Part shown: in pieces, positions 5,959 through 7,336 of the stretch
How positions within the stretch are numbered: the first letter of the stretch is position 1
Layout of the letters: every line of letters begins with the position of its first letter
NCBI GenBank assembly: GCA_043784065.1
Contig: JAYVYR010000155.1
Span: 1 to 7,336, forward strand
Length of the DNA: 7,336 bases
Source of the DNA: Bog-756 sp043784065
Lineage (GTDB): Bacteria; Actinomycetota; Acidimicrobiia; Acidimicrobiales; RAAP-2
Direction: 5' to 3'
The notes under the pieces: model-generated
Databases searched by the model: none
What the model was told of the DNA's origin: nothing
The model's input: the letters and a program-made list of their open reading frames with translations, nothing else
Translations under genes and position numbers: made by a program

Positions 5959-6578
5959 GTGAGAAGGTTCGTGGTTCCGAAGTCGTAGCCATCGACGGAC
6001 CGGCAGGATCCGGTAAGTCCACGCTGTCCCGTGCCTTGGCCGTCCGCCTCGGCCTTCGCCGGCTGGACACAGGTGCGATGTACCGATCAGTTGCCTGGGC
6101 CGTGCTCCAGCGGGGAATCGACACCGATGACCATGAGGCAGCGGCCGACCTGGCCCGGATCCTCGTCATCGAGGTCGACGACAGGGTGGTGGTCGACGGG
6201 ACAGACATCACCGAGGCCATTCGCGGGCCGGAGGTGAGCGCCACCGTATCGGCGGTGGCCGCCAACCCGGCCGTTCGCACCGTCATGGTGGAACGTCAAC
6301 GCCGGTGGGTGGCTGCCCACGGCGGCGGGGTGGTCGAGGGACGGGACATCGGCTCGGTCGTCCTGCCCGATGCCGACCTCAAGCTCTACCTCACGGCCTC
6401 GCCGGAAGTACGGGCGGCGCGCCGTTCAGAAGAGGGTGCCGAGGCGGTCGCCCGACGGGACCGACTGGACAGCACCCGGGCGACGTCGCCGCTCGAGGTG
6501 CCCGAAGGGGCACATGTCATCGACACCGGAGCGCTCAGCGTCGGCCAGATCGTGGAGGAGGTGGTGGCATGGCTGTAA
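5955..6578 (+). CDS. cmk: Cytidylate kinase, short form
   Basis: Cmk phosphorylates CMP and dCMP with ATP. The product from GTG 5955 is 207 residues. It shows the P-loop GPAGSGKS at 15-22 preceded by the strand EVVAIDG, the nucleotide-binding DTGAMYR at 38-44, the NMP-binding insert typical of Cmk (LARILVIEVDDRVVVDGTDITEAIRGPEVS, 67-96 region), VVEGRDIGSVVLPDADLKLYLTA at 126-148, and the LID arginines in RDRLDSTRATSPL at 168-180. Between the Arg-Arg at 156-157 and Arg-Asp at 168-169 only ten residues remain, roughly a dozen fewer than in E. coli Cmk, so the LID-side helix is trimmed. This explains the length below the usual 215-230. GTG 5955 overlaps the aroA stop as GTGA; a longer reading back to 5886 would only add aroA shadow sequence. 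The stop overlaps the next gene's start by 10 bp. Confidence 0.95.
   Translation: MSEKVRGSEVVAIDGPAGSGKSTLSRALAVRLGLRRLDTGAMYRSVAWAVLQRGIDTDDHEAAADLARILVIEVDDRVVVDGTDITEAIRGPEVSATVSAVAANPAVRTVMVERQRRWVAAHGGGVVEGRDIGSVVLPDADLKLYLTASPEVRAARRSEEGAEAVARRDRLDSTRATSPLEVPEGAHVIDTGALSVGQIVEEVVAWL
6554..6562 (+). promoter_or_regulatory. Strong ribosome binding site for the acyltransferase gene
   Basis: GGAGGAGGT inside the end of cmk lies 6 nt before the ATG at 6569. It is the best Shine-Dalgarno in the window and decides this start over the much longer open frame that extends back to 6305 inside cmk. Confidence 0.75.
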
Positions 6579-7321
6579 GTTCAGACGGGACGGCTGACGG
6601 GACGGCTGAAAGCAGCCGGACTGCAGGGGGTGGGATCGAACAAGGGCGCCTTGACCTCGATGTCCGGGTCGACACTGGCATCACTCCGTTCTACCGCCTG
6701 CTCCGCGCAGTGGTCCACCTCGTCAACCGCATCGTCTTCCGCACCTCGGTGACGCCCGAGGGCACGGTGCCGGCTGAGGGGCCCGTCATCATCGCGCCTG
6801 TCCACCGGTCGTTCATCGACTTCCTGGTCGCCTCAGAGGTGACCCACCGAAAGATCCACTACATGGCCAAGGACACGTTGTGGAAGAACGGACTGCTGGC
6901 CAGGATCCTTCCACCGCTGGGGGCATTTCCCGTCCACCGCGAATCGGCTGACCGCGAGGCACTTCGCCGAGCCCAGCAGGTACTCGATGCCGGCGAGGTG
7001 CTGATTCTCTTCCCCGAAGGCGAACGACGCACCGGCCCGGTAGTCGAAGACCTACACGAAGGAGTGGCATTTCTGGCGGCCCGTACCGGCGCGACGGTCA
7101 TTCCCGTAGGCATCGGCGGCTCGGCCTCGGTCATGCCCAAAGGCTCCAAGTTCCCCCGGCCCCGTCACATCCACCTCGAGGTGGGCACGGCAATTCCGGC
7201 TCCGGAGCGATCGGGCGGCGGCCGGATCCCTCGGAGCCGGATCCACCTGCTCACCGAGGAACTGACGGCCGCCCTCCAGGTCCTCTACGACAGTTCTGTT
7301 GAGACCACCGGTCGCTACTGA
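6569..7321 (+). CDS. plsC: PlsC-family 1-acyl-glycerol-3-phosphate acyltransferase
   Basis: This family transfers a fatty acyl group to lysophosphatidic acid to make phosphatidic acid at the cytoplasmic membrane. The 250-residue product has motif I HRSFID at 79-84 (the H-x4-D catalytic pair, His79 and Asp84), a motif II-like region around GAFPVHRES (118-126), motif III FPEGERR at 148-154 and motif IV VIPVGIGG at 177-184, followed by the common MPKGSKFPRP (189-198). The first 30 or so residues are hydrophilic and Ser/Thr/Gly-rich, with a 12-bp tandem duplication encoding DGTA twice (6-13). No clear membrane-spanning helix is seen; ITPFYRLLRAVVHLVNRIVF (38-57) is a likely amphipathic membrane-docking helix. 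The start is set by the strong Shine-Dalgarno and a 10-bp overlap with cmk. A cmk-plsC pair is a common arrangement in several phyla. The exact acyl acceptor is inferred from the family; some PlsC-like enzymes act on other lysolipids. Confidence 0.9.
   Translation: MAVSSDGTADGTAESSRTAGGGIEQGRLDLDVRVDTGITPFYRLLRAVVHLVNRIVFRTSVTPEGTVPAEGPVIIAPVHRSFIDFLVASEVTHRKIHYMAKDTLWKNGLLARILPPLGAFPVHRESADREALRRAQQVLDAGEVLILFPEGERRTGPVVEDLHEGVAFLAARTGATVIPVGIGGSASVMPKGSKFPRPRHIHLEVGTAIPAPERSGGGRIPRSRIHLLTEELTAALQVLYDSSVETTGRY
6584..6607 (+). repeat. In-frame 12-bp tandem duplication
   Basis: GACGGGACGGCT occurs twice back to back (6584-6595 and 6596-6607), encoding Asp-Gly-Thr-Ala twice near the N-terminus of the acyltransferase. 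It lies in the hydrophilic leader outside the catalytic fold. It looks like a slippage duplication and could vary between strains without loss of frame. Confidence 0.8.
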
Positions 7322-7336
7322 AATAGTGACGGGCGG

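Noticed and set aside
6305..6568. N-terminal extension of the acyltransferase
   Set aside because: It lies wholly inside cmk in another frame, and a strong Shine-Dalgarno at 6554-6562 marks the ATG at 6569.
7326..7336. GTG just after the acyltransferase as the start of a further gene
   Set aside because: Only about ten bases remain, so coding cannot be judged.

Overview
The window reads as ordinary high-GC chromosomal housekeeping DNA from an actinobacterium-like organism. The strong preference for G or C at third codon positions, the GTG start codons, the scpA-scpB-rluB-...-cmk gene order and the poor Shine-Dalgarno signals at several starts all fit Actinomycetota. An Acidimicrobiia-type lineage is my best guess, but it comes from gene content and protein style only and is not proven by the window.

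Layout: positions 1-611 (minus strand) hold the N-terminal 203 residues of tryptophanyl-tRNA synthetase (trpS), cut off by the window edge just after the KMSKS loop. Positions 612-911 are a 300-bp divergent intergenic region. Near its centre lie three dyad-symmetric elements packed into about 75 bp (734-807). Positions 912-7321 (plus strand) are one tightly packed run of eight genes: scpA, scpB, rluB-type pseudouridine synthase, aroH-type chorismate mutase, tyrA with a C-terminal ACT domain, aroA, cmk and a PlsC-family acyltransferase. Most junctions are short overlaps (ATG/TGA, ATGA, GTGA) or gaps of 3-12 bp, so one co-transcribed, translationally coupled operon is likely. Positions 7322-7336 are too short to assign.

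Functions: ScpA and ScpB are the kleisin and winged-helix partners of the SMC condensin complex (chromosome segregation). The RluB-type enzyme modifies 23S rRNA. AroA makes EPSP, the precursor of chorismate; AroH converts chorismate to prephenate; TyrA takes prephenate oxidatively towards tyrosine, with an ACT domain that suggests feedback control. Cmk recycles CMP and dCMP, and PlsC acylates lysophosphatidate for phospholipid synthesis. The operon therefore looks like a join of two widely conserved neighbourhoods: scpA-scpB-rluB-cmk, common in Gram-positives, and aroH/tyrA/aroA-cmk-plsC, seen in several phyla.

I see no CRISPR array, mobile element, tRNA or rRNA, toxin-antitoxin pair or defence system. 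I also see no convincing sign of a novel multigene system. The least explained part is the dyad cluster in the trpS/scpA intergenic region. A second pattern worth testing is that trpS, scpA and aroH all start without a clear Shine-Dalgarno and each has a TANNNT hexamer 8-9 nt before the ATG, which could mean near-leaderless transcripts.
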